A stretch of DNA of 64,000 nucleotides from Odobenus rosmarus divergens (lineage: Eukaryota; Chordata; Mammalia; Carnivora; Odobenidae): assembly GCF_000321225.1 (NCBI RefSeq), contig NW_004450267.1, forward strand, positions 703,985-767,984. The letters run 5' to 3'. Under the pieces are notes generated by a model. The model was given only the letters and a program-made list of their open reading frames with translations, had not been told where the DNA came from and did not search any database. A program made the position numbers and the translations under genes. Within the stretch, counting starts at the first letter, position 1. Each line of letters opens with the position of its first letter. Shown here piece after piece: positions 1 through 11,245 of this stretch.

Positions 1-1440
1 AACCACTAGTTTTTTCTTTCTACATTTTAAATATTTTTTCTTCTGTTGTCTGTCCTTTATGGTTGCAATGTCATATCCACAATCATTTGGATCATCATTC
101 CCCTATATGTAAAGTGTTCTTATTTTGTGGGTACTTTCCAGATTTTCTCCATATCTTTGGCTTTCAGTAATTTGACTATGATGATGTGCCTACATATGAT
201 TATTTTCAAATTTGTCTTTTTGGGGAGTTTGCTGATCTTTTGGAATCTGTAAATGTATGTCTTTTACACTTTGGAAAAATTTAAGATCACTATTTTTTCA
301 AAAACTTTCTGCCTCAAACTTGCTCTTTTTTTTTTTTCTGTGACTCCTTTTAAAATTACCCACAGCTCTCTGAGGCCCAGGTTGTATTTTTTCACGATCT
401 TTATTCTCTCTTCTTCAAACTGTACGATTTCTGTCAATCTGTGTTCAGGTTCACATAGATTCCTTTGTCCTCCTGGCTACCTAATCCAAGGAATCCAAGA
501 AATCTGTATCTCAAATCTGGTAGTTTTCAATTCTGATATTTTCATTTTGTTTCTTTTTATGTTTTCTGTGTCTATGCTGAGACTTCCTATCTTTTATTTC
601 TTGCAAGTGTACATTTATTTTTTTTTTATCTCACTGAGCGTTATAATAACTGCATTTAAAATTCTTGTTTGATAATTCCAAAACCTGGTCATTTTAGGGT
701 TGGCATCTGTTGATTTTCTTTTTCCTTCAAGGTGAGTCATTGTTTCTCGCTCTCTGTATATGAAATGATTTGGGATTGGGTTTGGAGCATTATGAATATT
801 ATCTTGTGTAAGTTCTTCATTTTGTTATAATGCTTTAAAAAGTGTTCGTGCTTTTGTTTAGAAGAAAATTAACTTAGTTTCAAATTACAGACTACACAGC
901 TGTAGTGGCAGGGGCTCAGCTTGTACTTTAGTTCTTTTAGCTCCTACTTGCTTTCAGCGCGCCCAGGCATGCATACTTCAGGTATTAAGTGATTCAGGTT
1001 TTCTGTATTCCTCTTCTCTGGATTTTTCTTTTCAGGAGGTCCTGGGCTCTCTACCTGATTCCTCTGCCAAAAAAAAGGGTGAGTTTTTTTGTTGTTGTTT
1101 TCTTTTTTTGTATCAGAATTATTGCTACCCTATGCCCAGTACTGCCCCTGTGATTTCTTTCTGGGCAGAGCAGCTAGAAAAAGAATGTACGTCATTCTTG
1201 CTGGTTACATGCTCCAAGTTTCAACTCCCCTCCCAAGGATGCTTGCTTAGCTTCCATCTCTAGGGCCTTTTGGTAGTTGCTTTTGAGAATCAATAGCTCT
1301 TATTTGTGGGAAGATTGGTTTATTAGGAGCTTACTCCTCTGTGCTGGAAGCAGAACCGTAGGTACACATATTTTGATAGAGCCAACAAGAGCTCCATCTA
1401 CCACATATTTTCAGCCCTTTTCCAATCAAACATCCTTTAA
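1..1440 (-). mobile_element. Old L1M-type LINE, 3' region, antisense
   Basis: T-rich sequence reads as the reverse complement of an old mammalian L1 3' region. Recognisable phrases include 'ctttcagtaatttgactatg' near 160 (recurring in related form near 46,575), 'cacagctctctgaggccc' near 361, 'catttaaaattcttgtttga' near 652, and 'gatttctttctgggcagagc' near 1152. The open frames at 46-252 and 253-672 fall inside this fossil and are by-products of its composition. Subfamily and exact right boundary are uncertain. Confidence 0.7.
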
Positions 1441-2444
1441 AATCTATTATTCCAATAAAATAAAGCAATGAAGAAAGACAAATTAGTTTTCTCTGAGATA
1501 CTGTCCATGCATGCAAATTGTACCATAGTCAAAATATTTCCTGCCCCTCCTTCCACTCTGAAACTTTATTTATGGAAAGACTGTTTTATCAATCCCAACA
1601 ACAAGCCCTAGGCAATGATACTTAGGCATAGTTATTTGGATAACTTCCCAACAAAAAAATTAGAGCTATTGCATGGCTCTGCCAACTTTCTTACTGTCAT
1701 GGAATAATTATACCACACCCTGAAATGCACATGATTATGAGGGAGCAATAAATCTTTGTTGCTTTAAGCCTAAAATTTTGGAATCATTTGTTACTGTAAC
1801 AATTTCTCCTAAAATAACTGATATAGACATACTACATAATTTAGCCTCAGCTGACAGTATATATGAATATGAGACTGAAAAAAAGGTGAGGAAGATATAG
1901 TCCTTCATTATATACATTAGTAACAACACAGACAGAAATAATAACAAAATCAAAACAAAACAAGACACCCCACTGGTTTTACTAAGTAAATTCCTGGTTC
2001 CTCAGAAGAAAGAAGCATAAAGTAGGGGGCAAAACTCTTAAGAATGAGATGAGCTAAGTTCTGTCCCTTGTTTAGACATCCACCTTTACATTATCCTTTG
2101 AAAGGCTCCTCTTTACCCTTTGGTGTTGCTATTTGTATAATAATAAGATTGACTACTTATCCTCTGAGGGTCCGCTAGCTCTAACACATCTAAAGATTTG
2201 ATGACTAACAGCAAAACAAAGCTCAGTCACTGCTGCAGAGCCTCTCTACAGTGGAATACTCAGTAATACCTCAAGGACTTTTGTTATAGCACAATATTCT
2301 CAAAAAAAAAAAAAAATCTGGTGCTCTAACTTGCATACTAAGACATTTCTGTTTAAAATGTCATGATACTTCTTGCTTTTTTCCTCTGCCATGAGAATGG
2401 ATACATAGGGACTATTTGTGATGTGAAGCAATCGTTGTTTTGGG
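1441..2444. other. Unassigned AT-rich DNA
   Basis: No repeat family or exon recognised. It contains a 13-14 bp poly-A run near 2304. The only open frames are short (under 80 codons) and have no recognisable domain. Confidence 0.4.
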
Positions 2445-2641
2445 TTTTTTTTTAAAGATTTTATTTATTTATTTGACAGAGAGAGATATAGCGAGAGAGG
2501 GAACACAAGCAGGGGGAGTGGGAGAGGGAGAAGCAGGCTTCCCGCCAAGCAGGGAGCCTGATGCAGGGCTCCATCCCAGGACCTGGGACCATGACCTGAG
2601 CCGAAGGCAGACACTTAACGACTGAGCCACCCAGGTGCCCT
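2445..2641 (-). mobile_element. SINEC (tRNA-Lys-derived SINE), antisense
   Basis: Complete element in reverse: poly-T, 'aaagattttatttattta', a GA-rich block, then the tRNA-related head ending 'gagccacccaggtgccc'. I saw no clear target-site duplication. Confidence 0.95.
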
Positions 2642-2759
2642 GAAATAATCACTGGTTTTAAAAATCTACCTGTGGACATAAAATAGGTTGAAAAAATTGC
2701 TCATTTCCAAAGGAGGTCATGTTCTTCTAGACAAAAGCTGTTTCGACAACCTGTTTCTT

Positions 2760-2908
2760 GGGATGAAAATTCAAACAGAACCTAGACAAGCAAAACCATA
2801 GCCGCCAGAGTCAACCTACATGTGAGATGAATAAGGAAGTTTATAATTGTAAACCACTGAGGTTTTGGTGGTTTGTTTATAAAACAGCAAGTTGAGCAGT
2901 ATACAAAT
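2760..2908 (+). mobile_element. MaLR (MLT1-type) LTR, 3' part
   Basis: The stretch around 2846-2895 ('gtaaaccactgaggttttgg' followed by 'tggtttgtttataaaacagc') matches the conserved 3' end of MLT1-type LTRs (ERVL-MaLR). It runs straight into what looks like internal sequence. Non-coding. Family name is from memory. Confidence 0.55.
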
Positions 2909-3622
2909 AAAGTGGTACTAGAAATGGGTGCTGCCCTAACAAAATACCACAAGCTATACCATTAGTGTAGCAGGCCAGTGATGGAACTTTGATTGGAGAG
3001 TAGAAAAAAATCTCAGTAGATATCAGCAGTGGTAAACATTTGGCACACTGAGGGTGTAACTAATAAACTTGTGGATTTTAGTATACAAAAATGATACAAA
3101 ATTTTACTACAATTTGTATTTATTAGCTGCATTAGGCAAGTAAAACAAGGCAAGTACTACTACATGTGTTTAGAAAAGAATTGGCCCATTTGTAAGCAGG
3201 GATATAAGGAAAAAGAAAGAACCCAGAAATTCTTTATCTTACCAGGCTAAGATTTGTAACTCCTGCTCATGTCCAATAGATAAAAGAACAAGTAGAGAAG
3301 TTATTCAAATAATCAGACTCAGTCTCAAGGCATAAATCAAAGCAGGAATACAACTGTGATTCCCTTTGTTAAGATATCTCTATAGATTAGTATGGGCCCC
3401 AGAGTATCTTTTTGGGTAGACATAATGGCCCAAGAAGAGGATCTTAAAAGTGTTCTCCCAAAGAAGATTTGGGGGTAGGGAGCTGCAGTATTTGAAAAGT
3501 ACTGTGGATGTGGATAGTAGTATAAGCATTTGACTGAAATCAAAACTGTGTTAAAAAAATATGGTTTCTGATGTGAAACATTATTAGATTTCAAAATATC
3601 TATAGGCATAAAGTAGACTGAG
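2909..3622 (+). mobile_element. MaLR internal region, left part
   Basis: Begins 'gtggtactagaaatgggtgc', typical of the sequence just after an MLT1-type LTR, and continues with 'ctcctgctcatgtccaatag' near 3261. It is interrupted by an L1 tail and a SINE, and appears to resume at 4390. MaLR internal regions carry no intact protein and none is open here. Confidence 0.5.
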
Positions 3623-3917
3623 AAAACTGCTCAATTTCTTTTTTTTAAATTATTTAAATTCAATTTAGTTAACATATACTGTATTATTAGTTTTAGGGGT
3701 AGAATTTAGTGATTTCATCACTTGCATATAACACCCAGTGCTCATCAAGTGCCCTCCCTAATGCCCATCACCCAATTATCCCTTCCGCCCACCCACCTCC
3801 ACTCCAGCAACCTGCAGTTTGTTTCCTAGAGTCCAGCATCTTATGGTTTGCCTCCCTCTCTATTTTCATCTTATTTTATTTTTCCTTCCCTTCCCTTATG
3901 TCCATCTGTTTTATTTC

Positions 3918-4075
3918 TTAAATTCCACCAATGAATGAAATCATATGGTATTTGTCTTTCTCTGACTGACTTATTTCACTTAGCATAATACCTTCTAGTT
4001 CTATCCATGTTATCACAAATGGCAAGATTTCATTCTTTTGATGGCTGAGTAATATTCCAGTGTGCATATATATGT
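3918..4075 (-). pseudogene. L1 ORF2p C-terminal remnant
   Basis: The minus-strand translation contains 'KNEILPFVITWIELEGIML' and 'SEISQSEKDKY', the characteristic C-terminal end of L1 ORF2p (the reverse transcriptase/endonuclease protein). Its upstream side degenerates into the TG microsatellite, so only this tail remains. Non-functional. Confidence 0.85.
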
Positions 4076-4076
4076 G

Positions 4077-4084
<8 letters not shown>

Positions 4085-4115
<31 letters not shown>
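4085..4115. repeat. (TG)n microsatellite
   Basis: About 15 perfect TG units, preceded by a mixed tatatg stretch. It interrupts the L1 ORF2 end. Confidence 0.95.
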
Positions 4116-4117
<2 letters not shown>

Positions 4118-4172
4118 CTTCTTTATCCATTCATCTGTCAATAAACCAAAAACCATAAAACTGCTCAATTTC

Positions 4173-4372
4173 TTTTTTTTTTTTTAAGATTTTATTTATT
4201 TTTCAACAGAGAGAGAGACAGCAAGAGAGGGAACACAAGCAGGGGGAGTGGGAGAGGGAGAAGCAGGCTTCCTGCTGAGCAGGGAGCCCGATGCAGGACT
4301 TGATCCCAGGACCCTGGGATCATGACCTGAGCTGAAGGCAGACGCTTAACGACTGAGCCCACCCAGGCGCCC
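4173..4372 (-). mobile_element. SINEC, antisense, inside the L1 target duplication
   Basis: Full-length reverse SINE ending 'cacccaggcgccc'. Its own flanks are 'aaaactgctcaatttc' (4157-4172) and 'aaaactgctcgatttc' (4374-4389), 15 of 16 identical. The left copy is also the right-hand target duplication of the neighbouring L1, so the SINE apparently inserted at a duplicated copy of the same site. Confidence 0.95.
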
Positions 4373-4389
4373 AAAAACTGCTCGATTTC

Positions 4390-4850
4390 TAAGGAGGTCC
4401 TGTTCTTCATTGCTTTCTTCTGATTTGGATAGGGAAGATAATGGAAAATAAAGGAACTCTCAGAGGACAGAATAAAGACTCACGGGGAGTAATGCATTGT
4501 GAAATCTGTTATAGGAAATAGGACGTGAGCCTAGTCAAGGCATATTACCAACCTTCAGAGTAAGGAATTTAGCAATATTTGCCCAGTGGAATTTAAGAAT
4601 TTTCATAGTGCAAAGATTTCTGGATGTTTCCCTTCTTCAATGACAAAATGTGGTGTGCACTAGTGTATGGGGGGAGAGAAAATTTGTCTTTTTAATTCAC
4701 AGGTCTCTGGACCAAAGGAGCTATATCTGGATCTTATGTAAAGACCACCATGAGATCTTAGACTTCAAGGCCAAGAGTATGATGGGATGAAATTTTAGGG
4801 TATTTTTTGGGGGAGGGGAAATAAATAGAATATTTTCTCTTTCAGAAAAA
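4390..4850 (+). mobile_element. MaLR internal region, right part
   Basis: Continues the element broken at 3622. 'gagctatatctggatcttat' near 4719 and 'tatgatgggatgaaatttta' near 4778 resemble the end of MaLR internal sequence. I did not find the expected 3' LTR after it. Confidence 0.5.
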
Positions 4851-6127
4851 AGAGAAGAAAATATTTGCGATCAAGAGAGGTCTTTGATAGATCACATTAT
4901 TTTTCTCAATCATTTACTTCTCTGGAAGACAATTTTACTAGCTTACCAATTGTGTTAATTTCCAATACCTCTGATAAGAGGAGTTTACATCAGCAATACA
5001 CTGACATAGGTTTATCCAAGAAAATGCTTCCACCACAAAACTGTCATTTCCTCTTGTATTTCAGAAGAAAGCAAGATTTTTTTAAAAGACCCACCCTCTT
5101 GAGAGAAGGGGATTTGTGTTGTTTGAAATATATATGCACATATTTATAACTTGTAATATAATTTAGGACACATATCATGGAGCAGAGAATAGGACTCTAG
5201 CTTTCAACCTTACATTCAGTACTGCAAAACAGCCTTTTGCAGATCAGTCTCTTTGGGCTTTCAATTCGTCATATGTCAAATAGAAATATGTATCCTGTCC
5301 AACAATCTTTGATAAGTTTTTGAAGATCCAAAAGGATAAGTGTCAAAATATTTTAAGGACTTACATTAATATTCAGATTTTGTTGTATGAATCTGAAAAG
5401 ATATACTCTTAAACAGTACTGATACTAGGGAGAGCTATTATCTCTATGAAAATAAAATAGTTGTCTGCATTTAATATAGAGAATATGCTTGTAGCATGCA
5501 CATTCAAATATACAGTTTCCCAAGAAAATCAGAGGGAAACATGTACTTGCATAAATGAAACCTTGAAGCTCTGTGCATTCTTTAGCACATGCCTTCAGTA
5601 GAGAACAATAACATGTAAACAATGAACGTGTGGATTTGATCATCTTTAAATATAGTAGAAATTGACATTCATACAAAGATTGTTTGCTAAAATTATTCAC
5701 TGATTCTGGAAACCAAAATTCTGATTTTTGTTACTTTCTGAATATGACTTCAGCCTTTTTGGAGAAAAAATATTGTAAGAGAAGTGAATATTTTAAATTA
5801 TTCCTTCCTAAATCCTTTACCAACAGCACTTTATAGGCAATTACAATAACAAGAGGTTCTATTTTCTTAAAATCTTCATTATGTTACATCGTGTGAGAGA
5901 ATATGACTCAGGAGAAGTAATGAAAAGTGAATTCCAATCATGTGCTGAAAACTGAGCCAATCTAGGTGTTTAACACCTCATTAAATGAGCTTTGTGAAAG
6001 CAAGTGTGCAAATTTTGGCAGCATATTGGCCTACTGTATATTTTTGTAATGAGAAAATAGAAAGTATGGCAATGTTTTTCTCATCAGGTAATAATTTCCT
6101 TACCTGCAAGTTATTAATACAACTCAT
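4851..6127. other. Unassigned AT-rich DNA
   Basis: No repeat family recognised. The frames at 4865-5149 (+) and 5425-5700 (-) are about 90 codons each, with no domain, no splice context I trust and no compositional shift. I treat them as chance. Confidence 0.4.
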
Positions 6128-6149
6128 TTAAACAGTGTTTGTTTTTTTA

Positions 6150-6344
6150 TTTTTTTTTTAAAGATTTTTATTTATTTGAGAGAGAATGAGAGAGAGAGAG
6201 AGCACATGAGATGGGGGGAGGGTCAGAGGGAGAAGCAGACTCCCTGCCAAGCAGGGAGCCCGATGAGGGACTCGATCCCGGGACTCCGGGATCATGGCCT
6301 GAGCCGAAGGCAGTCGCCTAACCAACTGAGCCACCCAGGCGCCC
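6150..6344 (-). mobile_element. SINEC, antisense, with perfect TSD
   Basis: Complete reverse SINE ending 'gagccacccaggcgccc'. Flanked by a perfect 13-bp duplication, 'ttaaacagtgttt', at 6128-6140 and 6345-6357. The intact duplication suggests a fairly recent insertion. Confidence 0.97.
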
Positions 6345-6544
6345 TTAAACAGTGTTTATCAAATGACTGGTATGTCAGGTGTTCTGCTAGCTACTGGAGT
6401 GTCTAGAAGAAAGATTCCGTTTCTTGTTAAAGCAAAATTACCATGCCTCCACGGATTTTAAAGTCTCATGGTAGATGATGAATATTTTTAAAAATCACAT
6501 AAATGTGTATGATTAGAAAATGTAATAACAACTCTAAAGAAAAA

Positions 6545-7200
6545 AGTACAGGGTGCTTTGCTAACATTGAACAGAGTCCCTGGTCCAATATGGGAATGAA
6601 TTTGAGGAGATTTTCCCTGAGGCGATGATATGTGAAAGGAGACTTGAAGGATATATAGAAGTTGAGTAGGTGAAAAATGGAGAAAAGAAGCATACTTCTA
6701 GGCGGGTAGAATAGCCTATGTGGAAAGCTGGAGGTGATAAAGAACTTGGCGCCTACAGGAGTATGAAGTGGGCTGATGTGACTGGAACTAGGGAGCAAGA
6801 GGAGTAGGTTAAGATGCGACTCTAGAGCTGGGCAGGAGCTCACTCCTGCAGGGCCTTTAGATCAGGTGAAAATTTTGTATTCTACTTCACTCCAGATGCA
6901 ATGGGGAACAGGTAGAAAAGGTGGGAAATGTTTCAGACAAAGAGACTTGTCTGCACCAAGGCCCAGGGGCAAGGCAAAGCATGACCTGTATGTGAAACTG
7001 CACAATGTATAAAGCTGGAGGAAGAAGAGTTAAGTGGAAAAGATGAGGCTGGATGCTAAGCAGGGACCAGATCATGTAGACTTTGTAGTCTGTAAGTTAG
7101 GGAGTCCAGGCTCTAACTCCTAGACAGTGGGAAGACTTTGGAGAATTTGAACGTGATCTGTCACGTTAATGGCATCATCTATCATGCATTTTAGGTATCC
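6545..7200 (-). mobile_element. L2-type LINE, antisense, decayed
   Basis: Purine-rich text in the order expected of reverse-complemented L2: 'agatgaggctggatgctaag' then 'cagggaccagatcatgtaga' at 7040-7080, and 'gggcctttagatcaggtg' near 6850. The 125-codon minus frame at 6466-6843 overlaps it and has no intact reverse transcriptase motif. Confidence 0.6.
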
Positions 7201-9557
7201 CTTGTTGCAGTGTGGATCGTGTATTACAGAGGAAGAGGCCAGAGGGAAGGAGGCTGAACAAGAATGATGCAAGAATTTAGATGTCATTTTAAAAAGGTAC
7301 GATAGTTATTGAATATTGTTACCTGAACATTTCATAATAGAAACATCGGGGCGGGGGGAGGTGAAGATGACCTTTTAATAGTTGTAGAAGCTTTATTAAA
7401 CTATTGCATTTGAAAATATTTCACTTTCATGCTTGCTTTGAAGCCATTTCTTTGTCTAGTATTAATAATGAAAATTTAATTCAAATTTAACCTCAAAGAA
7501 GGCATTCTTGTTCACTAATTAATTCCATTTCACCTTTCAAAACAATTCTGTTTCCAAAGCCTTCTAAAAATTTCTAAGAATTACGGGATTTCTGGTATCC
7601 TTCTCTCCTAATCTCAGCTCATTTATGGATTTATTTCCTTTTTTTTAATTTTGTTGCTGTCATATTAGTGGGTTTCTGAATTCTAAACTAACTAAAATCA
7701 ACTTCTGCATTGAAATTTTGCTACATTGGGCCATCAGAGCTTTCTTGAATTAATGTCACACCTAAATTACTTGGTTTTCAAATATATTTTAATATCATGT
7801 AGGGAAAATCACTTTTGTAATTAAAAAGGAAATTACTATAAAAATGACTCAAAAAATTGTAGAGCGAAAGAAGAAAACTGAGAAGATACCAAGTCCATAT
7901 TATCTGAATGAAAATTTGAGTGAGAGGACTAAAAGTAAAGTAGTCAAGGAAATAGATGTGATCACTACACTCACTCAGCAAACTTTAATCCAACTTCTTC
8001 ACCTCCTATCTCAATTTAGAGATTGAACTGAATTTTAAAAGTATTGGGTTTTCCTTGTTTAAACAAGTCATTATTAGTGAATGTGGGATATTAGGACTCA
8101 GTTGATTAATTTCTTAATTCTGTATGTTTCTTGAAATTATATTCTTGATTTCAAAATGTATGTTCCAAATTCAGAAAGGATGATTTTGGAATAGTAATAT
8201 TCAAGCAATAGTATCATGGGACCAATAAACAAAATATCTGGATTGGAAAAAGAGCACCTAAATGATATCATTTCAGTGTCTCTTGGAAAGTCCTGGGTTG
8301 ATGCAGAGAGGGGGAGACAGTGTGAGGGTGAATTCCCTTGTACTCTTTTAGACTGGAAGAGAACCATTTGGTGGGGAAATGTTACACTTTGCAGGCTGTA
8401 AAGAATTAATCACACTTTAAGCAAATAAGGGAACAAGTTTCATCTGAGGAGTGAGGGAGAAAGTAGAAGGGTATTAGGAACATAGGGGAAGTAGCATGGG
8501 AGAAGCTCTCTCAGATGCAGGGAGACAGTGAAAAATATGAGTCTAAGAATACCATTTTCTGATTTGCCCATGTTTCATTTAGTGTTGGAACAACCCCCCC
8601 CTCCTTTTTTTTTTCAAATGGACTTTGTAGCTGGTCTATCTGCACATCTTTTTACTCTAGTACTGATTTCTTCTTCATTACCAAGGAACAGACTGTTACC
8701 CTAGCAACCTAAGCGTCAAATCTCACATGCAAACACCTGCACCTTCAGGGAGAAGATCACACATTCCTTGTTGATAATAATGTGATCAGAAAAGACGACT
8801 TCTTTCCAAGTGTCTTTTTAAGGGGCATATATACTTGAGGGGAAAAAATAAAACCACCAAAGGTTGTAGGTAAAGAAAATTTAACCTTTATTAAGTTAAT
8901 GATTACATGTTAACTTGCCAAATTTTTATTAAATATCTTGTTACTATAAATATATGCCTACATATGTGCTTATTTACTAATTTTTCTATAAACAGTAGCA
9001 TATTACACAAATTTTCTCTACCTTTATTTATCCACTTTCAATATATCCTAGAAATCTAGGAATATATAAAGATATTCTTCATTTTTTAAATGGAATGCAT
9101 GCTTTTTAAAGGCTCTTCAAATGCTTACATTTTATTTAGTCATGGAAGAAAACTACATCTGTTGTTGTGCTCTACCTATCTTTTCCCTCTAAGCTTATTT
9201 TCACAATATATTGCTTTATTCAGCAGTTTCTTTCAGAGAACTTATAAAAAAAATAGAAAGTGAAAGGCCTGCCTCTGAAATCTCTACAATCTTCCTCCTA
9301 TTGTCACAAGGAAATTGCCCTCCACTCCAATCAATAATTTCAGTGTGTCTATTATGTTTTGGTCCCTTGGTTAGGTACTAAGTATTCAATAGTGATAATC
9401 ACGTTTGCTGCATTCAAAGTGCCAAAAGTCTAGTATAGAGCAACAGATATGCTCACAGAAAAGACTGATAATGTGTTAAAATTTCTTTTAAAGAAGACTT
9501 CTAGTATTTGAGGAGGATAATAATGTGTAAGCTGAACTAAACAAAAAGGGATTTTTA
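7201..9557. other. Unassigned AT-rich DNA
   Basis: No clear element. 9340-9470 faintly resembles an antisense L2 tail ('ttggttaggtactaagtatt'), but too weakly to call. A C-run followed by a T-run lies at about 8594-8614. Short frames at 7778-8401 on both strands show no family. Confidence 0.35.
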
Positions 9558-9912
9558 TGAGCTGGATGATTGTATCCCCCCAAAATTCATATGTTGATGT
9601 CCTAATGCCCAATGTAATGATATATGGAGATGGAGCATTTGGAAGGTGATTAGGTCATGAGGGTAGAGCCCTCATGAAAAGGATTAGTGCCCTTAAAAAA
9701 AGAGCCTCCACAGAGCTCCTTTGTTCTTTCCTCCATGTGAGGGTAGAGCTAGAAGAGTATCTGTGATCCAGGGAGTGGGCTCTCAACAGACGCTGAATGT
9801 TCTGGCACATTAATCCTGGACTTCCTGGCCTCCAGAACTGTGAGAAATAAATTTCTGTTATCATTAAGCCACTCCTCTGTGGTAATTTGTTACAGCAGCT
9901 TCAACTGACTAA
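9558..9912 (+). mobile_element. MLT1-type LTR (ERVL-MaLR)
   Basis: Near-complete LTR in sense orientation: 'ccccccaaaattcatatgtt' near 9577, 'gtgattaggtcatgagggta' near 9646, 'cctccagaactgtgagaaat' near 9829, 'ggtaatttgttacagcagc' near 9880. The spacing matches an MLT1 LTR of about 360 bp. It has no internal region beside it, so it is a solo LTR; it contains no coding potential. Confidence 0.9.
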
Positions 9913-11007
9913 GAAGGGAATCAACCTGTCTTTCGTAACTGGTAAGGATTTATTGGAGAATGGAGTTTGGTTCTGATATAAAAATGTGCTTCTTATGAGT
10001 GTACCCCACTAGAGTAGGGTTCTATGCAAGAAGGGTGATCTGAGATGTAGTTAGGATAAAGGCTGTGGCTCTTTATCCAACTTATCAATCAGATAAGGCA
10101 TAGATATCTCTTGGAGAGAAGCGCATGAGAGATAAAGACTAGATGCTCTATATTATGGAGAACTGGAGAAGGGCATGGAACAAATCATGGCGGTATGAAA
10201 GAGCATGATGTATTTGTAGAAATGGAAGTGATTTCACTTCCATTTCTTGACTTGACTTGAGCCTTAGCTGGTGGAATGCCAGTGTTACAATAAATCACAC
10301 AGTGGTGCAGATGATTGGCATAACAGACTTATGATCTCCACTCTTACTATATACTTAGAGCCAAGACACATTATTCTCTGAATACTTGGGTTTCTCCCTC
10401 CATCCTCCACATTTGTTCTTTCAATGTGTCTCCATATTTTTCAAGAATTTATTCTACCACTGCCAACCTTTTCTATATTCCATGCACAGAGAAAATATAT
10501 CTACAATAAAAACTTCTTTAACCACTTTCCTCCTCAATCCTAGGCTTCCTGGAATGCTGCCATTACTATTCCTGTTATTTCTTTCCATTTTATAGAAAGG
10601 TTGGCTTTTTTTCCTGACCAAGAGTTATGTCCTCATCTTTGTTTTGGATTTCATCTCTTACTACCACTTGGGACTTTGTAAAATTATATTTTTTTTTTTT
10701 GTTCTTGGTCTTCAGATCATCTCACTTTACCAAATTCTTGCCATCATCTTAAAAAGTGTTTTTACCCTTTTGTCCAATATTGTGTATAGAATTCATATAG
10801 AAAAGTACCTTTCCCATCTGAAATACATAGACTTGCAGATTAATAGACAAATAAAAAAATAACAAAAACAACAATATAAAAAAAAACCCTCTACCTGAAA
10901 CCAATCAACCAAATCTCTACTTTGAAGAAAATCCTAGAATGAAGAAGCATAAGATTAGCAAGTAGAACCTAAAGGAAGAAAGTTTATGGGAAATCTAGAT
11001 TAGATGG
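9913..11007. other. Unassigned DNA with a palindrome
   Basis: No element recognised. It holds the 14-bp-arm inverted repeat at 10218-10247, which is listed separately. Frames at 10386-10595 and 10644-10862 are AT-rich chance frames. Confidence 0.4.
10218..10247. repeat. Perfect 14-bp inverted repeat, 2-nt spacer
   Basis: Arms 'agaaatggaagtga' (10218-10231) and 'tcacttccatttct' (10234-10247) are exact reverse complements separated by TT. The flanking bases 10217 and 10248 (T and T) do not pair. Confidence 0.95.
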
Positions 11008-11021
11008 AAATTGGGACTTTA

Positions 11022-11230
11022 TTTTTTTAAAGATTTATTCTATTACCTATTTGAAGGAGAGAAAGCATGAGTGGGAGGGGCAGAGGGAGAGGGAGTGGGA
11101 ATCTCAAGCCGACCTGTGCTCAGTGCCGATACAGACCTGGGGCTTGATCTCATGACCCTGAAATCCTGACCTGAGCTAAAACCAAGAGTGTCGGGTGCCC
11201 AACCTACTGAGCCACACAGGTGAGGCCCCA
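11022..11230 (-). mobile_element. Older SINEC copy, antisense
   Basis: Diverged reverse SINE: 'ttaaagatttattc', purine block, 'cctgacctgagctaaaacca' and 'actgagccacacaggtg'. TSDs 'aaattgggacttta' (11008-11021) and 'aaattgggatttta' (11232-11245) differ at one base. The head has the older 'taaaaccaagagt' variant. Confidence 0.9.
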
Positions 11231-11245
11231 GAAATTGGGATTTTA

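Larger units (their letters stand above)
3639..4156 (-). mobile_element. Carnivore L1 3' end, antisense, 5'-truncated
   Basis: Reverse-oriented L1: poly-T at the left, 3' UTR ('caatttagttaacatatact' near 3661), then the end of ORF2. It is flanked by copies of 'aaaactgctcaatttc' at 3623-3638 and 4157-4172, which I read as its target-site duplication. It contains a (TG)n microsatellite at 4085-4115. It sits in the MaLR internal region. Confidence 0.85.

Noticed and set aside
253..672. 139-codon plus-strand frame with hydrophobic, membrane-like stretches
   Set aside because: Lies in antisense L1M 3' sequence; Phe/Leu/Ile richness reflects T-rich DNA.
2461..2679. tRNA-like heads of the SINEs as possible tRNA-Lys genes
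   Set aside because: All copies are joined to SINE bodies and A-rich tails, and none keeps a full cloverleaf. They are retroposed SINEs.
4840..5149. Possible exon after a 'ttctctttcag'-like acceptor near 4838
   Set aside because: The frame has no recognisable product, and pyrimidine-AG strings are common in this sequence.
6466..6843. 125-codon minus-strand frame
   Set aside because: Overlaps decayed antisense L2 and has no intact L2 protein motif.
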